Shown here: one piece after another, positions 1-6,040 of the stretch
How the letters are laid out: the number at the start of each line of letters is the position of its first letter
Position numbering within the stretch: position 1 is the first letter of the stretch
Source of the DNA: Verrucomicrobia bacterium UBA6354
GTDB taxonomy: Bacteria; Verrucomicrobiota; Kiritimatiellia; RFP12; UBA1067
Reading direction: 5' to 3'
DNA length: 6,040 nucleotides
NCBI GenBank assembly: GCA_002440145.1
Contig: DJRS01000069.1
Span: 1 to 6,040, forward strand
Notes under the pieces: generated by a model
What the model was told of the DNA's origin: nothing
Database searches by the model: none
Seen by the model: only the letters and a program-made list of their open reading frames with translations
Made by a program: the position numbers and the translations under genes

Positions 1-5
1 TTTAT

Positions 6-18
6 TACATATTATGTA
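6..18. promoter_or_regulatory. AT-rich 13-bp perfect dyad, possible activator-binding site
   Basis: TACATA-T-TATGTA is a perfect inverted repeat with 6-bp arms and a 1-bp centre at position 12. It lies about 109 bp upstream of the start predicted for the sigma-54 promoter of gltB, within the distance where sigma-54 enhancer-binding proteins commonly bind. The sequence does not resemble the NtrC consensus, so no regulator can be named. An AT-rich dyad this short can arise by chance, and the site could equally belong to a gene upstream of the window. Confidence 0.2.
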
Positions 19-46
19 CAATTCCCGTTTTCCGCTTACAGAATAC

Positions 47-81
47 GGACGAACCGGGCGTCTCCCGGGCGGCTTCCGTCC
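47..81. promoter_or_regulatory. GC-rich nested inverted repeat upstream of the promoter
   Basis: Inner arms CCGGG (54-58) and CCCGG (64-68) flank a 5-nt spacer, and outer arms GGACG (47-51) and CGTCC (77-81) enclose them, though the two pairs are not centred on the same point. The heptamer CCGGGCG also repeats directly at 54-60 and 65-71, 11 bp apart, which is about one helical turn. It could be an operator or activator site just upstream of the sigma-54 promoter, or a terminator stem of an upstream gene, although no T-run follows it. GC-rich DNA makes such matches common. Confidence 0.2.
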
Positions 82-93
82 AAACAAGCCCCC

Positions 94-111
94 TTGGCAC
101 GGTTTTTGCTT
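94..111 (+). promoter_or_regulatory. sigma-54 (RpoN) -24/-12 promoter of gltBD
   Basis: TTGGCACGGTTTTTGCTT matches the RpoN consensus YTGGCACG-N4-TTGCW at every conserved position. The invariant GG is at 96-97 and the invariant GC at 108-109, with exactly 10 bp between them, the spacing required by sigma-54. Transcription would be expected to start about 12 bp after the GC, near position 121, just upstream of gltB. The DNA between the -12 element and the predicted start is AT-rich (111-117), which favours opening. No convincing sigma-70 promoter was found here. A sigma-54 promoter needs an ATP-dependent enhancer-binding activator; NtrC-type nitrogen control would suit glutamate synthase, but that is inference. 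Confidence 0.8.
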
Positions 112-124
112 TATAACTTGCTTG

Positions 125-129
125 AAGGA
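125..129 (+). promoter_or_regulatory. ribosome binding site of gltB; selects the ATG at 141
   Basis: AAGGA is a good Shine-Dalgarno core. It directly abuts and overlaps the first in-frame ATG (129), which it therefore cannot serve. Aligned to the full AAGGAGG consensus, it leaves about 9 nt before the second in-frame ATG at 141, a normal spacing. No other Shine-Dalgarno match lies further upstream, where an initiation site for 129 would need one. Confidence 0.6.
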
Positions 130-140
130 TGAACAGCAAT

Positions 141-4487
<4,347 letters not shown>

Positions 4488-4489
4488 TT

Positions 4490-5845
4490 ATGGAACGCAT
4501 TCACGACATCTACCGTCCCGTGGACGAGCGCAAGCACGACTTCAAGGAAGTCGAACGCCGCCTGACGCTCGAGGACATCAAACCCCAGCTGAAACGCTGC
4601 CAGAACTGCGGCGTGCCCTTCTGCCACGGCGCCGGCTGCCCCCTCGGCAATCTCGTGCCGGACGAAAACCGCGCCATGTCCAAAGGCGACGTCCGCCGCG
4701 CCTACGAACTCCTGAGCGTCCACAGCGACTTCCCGGAATTCACCTCGCGGATCTGTCCGGCCCTGTGCGAATCGTGCTGCGTGCGCGACCTCGACGAGGA
4801 GCCGGTCATGATCCGCCAGAGCGAGAAGCTCATCATCGACACCGCTTTCGAGCGGGGCTGGGTCGTGCCCGAGCCGCCCGAAAAGGAGAACGGCAAGCGC
4901 GCCGCCGTCATCGGCGCCGGTCCGGCCGGACTCTCCGCCGCGCGCACCCTGCGCCGCAAAGGCTGGGCGGTCACCGTCTACGAGAAGGACGCCGACATCG
5001 GCGGACTCCTGCGCTACGGCATCCCGTACTTCAAGCTCGACAAGGCGCTCATCACCCGCCGCCGCAAATTGCTGGAGGCGGAAGGCATCCGCTTCGTGAC
5101 GGGCACGAACATCGGCGTCGACGTCTCGGCGGACTACCTCTCGCGCGTGTTCGACGCCGTCGTCGTCGCGATCGGCACCCCCGCCGCGCGCGACCTGAAG
5201 ATCCCGGGACGCGACCTGAAGGGCGTGCACCTCGCGCTCGAGTTCCTGGGCGGACAGAACCGCTATCTCGGCGGCGAACTCGCCGCGCCCCCCATTTCGG
5301 CGGAAGGCAAGCGCGTCCTCGTCATCGGCGGCGGCGACACGGGTTCGGACTGCGTCGGGACCTCCATCCGCCAAGGCTGCAAGTCGGTCACGCAGATCGA
5401 AATCATGCCCAAGCCGCCGGAAACCCGCAGCCCCTCGACGCCTTGGCCGGACTGGCCGTACCTCCTGCGGACGAGTTCCAGCCACAAGGAAGGTTGCGAA
5501 CGCCGCTGGAGCCTCAATTCGCTCCGTTTCCTGGGACGCAAATCCGTGACGGGCGTCGAGGTCGAGACCGTCGACTGGGAGTTCTCGCCGCTCGGCAAGC
5601 CGCTCAAATTCGCCGCGCGGCCCGATTCGAAGGAAGTCATCGCGGCGGATCTCGTCCTGCTCGCCATGGGCTTCACCGGCGTCCCGACGGACCACCCCAT
5701 CGTGCGCCAGCTGGGTCTCGCCCAAACGCCGCGCACGGCGCTCCTGTCCAAGCCCGAAAGCAACATCTTCTGCGTGGGCGACTGCGCTTCGGGGGCTTCC
5801 CTCGTCGTGCGCGCGCTCGCGAGCGGACGCAACCTGCCCCTCTGA
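4490..5845 (+). CDS. gltD: glutamate synthase (NADPH), small (beta) subunit
   Basis: This subunit oxidises NADPH on FAD and passes the electrons through two [4Fe-4S] clusters to the FMN of GltB. It has 451 residues. The N-terminal ferredoxin-like domain has Cys37, 40, 45 and 50 (RCQNCGVPFCHGAGCPLGN) and a second group at Cys89, 93 and 97 (RICPALCESCCV). The FAD-binding motif GAGPAG is at 142-147, followed by GGLLRYGIP at 171. The NADPH-binding Rossmann motif GGGDTGSD is at 280-287. LLAMGFTG and VGDCASGASLVV form the second FAD contact near the C-terminus. The protein stops at GRNLPL, whereas family members usually run on for roughly 10-15 residues of helix after the equivalent Gly-Arg. The start is fixed by its Shine-Dalgarno site and the 2-nt gap after gltB. 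Related flavoprotein subunits such as NfnB or PreT share this fold, but the adjacent gltB and the overall match settle the role. Confidence 0.96.
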   Translation: MERIHDIYRPVDERKHDFKEVERRLTLEDIKPQLKRCQNCGVPFCHGAGCPLGNLVPDENRAMSKGDVRRAYELLSVHSDFPEFTSRICPALCESCCVRDLDEEPVMIRQSEKLIIDTAFERGWVVPEPPEKENGKRAAVIGAGPAGLSAARTLRRKGWAVTVYEKDADIGGLLRYGIPYFKLDKALITRRRKLLEAEGIRFVTGTNIGVDVSADYLSRVFDAVVVAIGTPAARDLKIPGRDLKGVHLALEFLGGQNRYLGGELAAPPISAEGKRVLVIGGGDTGSDCVGTSIRQGCKSVTQIEIMPKPPETRSPSTPWPDWPYLLRTSSSHKEGCERRWSLNSLRFLGRKSVTGVEVETVDWEFSPLGKPLKFAARPDSKEVIAADLVLLAMGFTGVPTDHPIVRQLGLAQTPRTALLSKPESNIFCVGDCASGASLVVRALASGRNLPL

Positions 5846-5866
5846 GCAGCCGCGTTCCGGCGGGAC

Positions 5867-5909
5867 GGGGCGGATAGGCTTGGAAGAGGTCACGTCCTAT
5901 CCTCTCCCC
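5867..5909 (+). other. possible RNA hairpin using the first 17-bp repeat
   Basis: GGGG-C-GGATAGG (5867-5878) can pair with CCTATCC-TCT-CCCC (5896-5909), giving 7 bp plus 4 bp around a 1x3 internal loop and closing a 17-nt loop. The second repeat copy offers the identical partner at 5915-5928, so the two pairings would be mutually exclusive. It sits 21 nt after the gltD stop and could stabilise the mRNA 3' end or aid termination. No T-run follows. Pairing was judged by eye without any energy calculation. Confidence 0.3.
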
Positions 5910-5931
5910 AACCACCTATCCTCTCCCCAAC
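5896..5931. repeat. tandem pair of identical 17-bp pyrimidine-rich repeats
   Basis: CCTATCCTCTCCCCAAC occurs twice without mismatch, at 5896-5912 and 5915-5931, separated by the dinucleotide CA (period 19 bp). The copies are almost wholly pyrimidine on this strand, unlike the surrounding DNA. They lie between gltD and the GC hairpin. A local duplication or a dispersed intergenic repeat unit are both possible, and one window cannot tell them apart. Confidence 0.85.
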
Positions 5932-5936
5932 GGTAG

Positions 5937-5958
5937 GGGCGGCAGTCCCATGCCGCCC
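5937..5958. terminator. GC-rich hairpin, possible terminator or intergenic repeat
   Basis: GGGCGGCA (5937-5944) and TGCCGCCC (5951-5958) form a perfect 8-bp stem with a 6-nt loop, GTCCCA. It lies 91 nt after the gltD stop and would be a very stable RNA hairpin. It lacks the following T-run of a classic intrinsic terminator in either direction, so it may be a non-canonical terminator, an mRNA 3'-end stabiliser, or part of a dispersed palindromic element together with the repeats just before it. The stem is certain; its role is inferred. Confidence 0.4.
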
Positions 5959-6040
5959 GCCCGGCAATAGACCGTGAAGATCGGGAGAATGCGGAGTACG
6001 GGTGTTTGTTTACCCTGGAAAGCGCAGTGTATATCTTAAA

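Larger units (their letters stand above)
5846..6040. other. non-coding 3' region after gltD
   Basis: No supportable gene lies between the gltD stop and the window end. The longest ATG-led frame on the + strand is 16 codons (5989-6039), and its only GGGAG is too close to its ATG. The stretch holds the paired 17-bp repeats and a hairpin, listed separately. Its last 35 bases turn AT-rich, which may mark the control region of a gene beyond the window. A loose TTTACC (6009-6014) with TATATC (6030-6035), 15 bp apart, is too weak to call a promoter. Confidence 0.7.

Noticed and set aside
17..22. TACAAT as a -10 box
   Set aside because: Its -35 region would lie at or before the window edge and cannot be assessed, and no extended -10 motif accompanies it.
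94..117. Sigma-70 reading of the gltB promoter (TTGGCA with TATAAC)
   Set aside because: The two hexamers are only 12 bp apart, too close for sigma-70, while the same bases fit sigma-54 at every conserved position.
5989..6039. 16-codon open frame near the window end
   Set aside because: It is very short, its GGGAG lies only about 1 nt from the ATG, and its product has no recognisable feature.

Overview
The window holds one housekeeping operon: gltB and gltD, encoding the large and small subunits of bacterial NADPH-dependent glutamate synthase (GOGAT). Both genes are on the + strand, separated by 2 nt, and together fill about 95% of the sequence. I see no mobile element, CRISPR array, tRNA or rRNA, and no candidate for a wholly new system. 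The interest lies in the control region and in the 3' end.

Layout. Positions 1-140 are an upstream control region. It contains a near-perfect sigma-54 (RpoN) -24/-12 promoter at 94-111, with two possible dyad elements further upstream. The start predicted from this promoter (about 121) leaves almost no leader for the first in-frame ATG (129). It fits the second ATG (141) well, because that one has a Shine-Dalgarno match inside the short leader. gltB (141-4487) has all the GltB domains in order: class II glutaminase with its N-terminal Cys, central domain, FMN/[3Fe-4S] synthase domain and GXGXG beta-helix. gltD (4490-5845) has the N-terminal cysteine clusters for two [4Fe-4S] centres, then FAD- and NADPH-binding motifs, and a C-terminus that looks short. 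Positions 5846-6040 are non-coding. They hold a tandem pair of 17-bp pyrimidine-rich repeats, an upstream segment that could pair with either copy, and a GC-rich 8-bp hairpin.

How the genes work together. GltD takes electrons from NADPH through FAD and its iron-sulphur clusters to the FMN and [3Fe-4S] cluster of GltB. The GltB glutaminase domain releases ammonia from glutamine, and the synthase domain uses it to aminate 2-oxoglutarate, giving two glutamates overall. A sigma-54 promoter would place this under an enhancer-binding activator, plausibly nitrogen-responsive (inference).

Organism. The DNA is GC-rich with strong G/C preference at third codon positions and Shine-Dalgarno-led genes, so it is bacterial. 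The protein sequences do not settle a phylum by eye. A member of the Verrucomicrobiota/Kiritimatiellota/Lentisphaerota group is a loose guess only.
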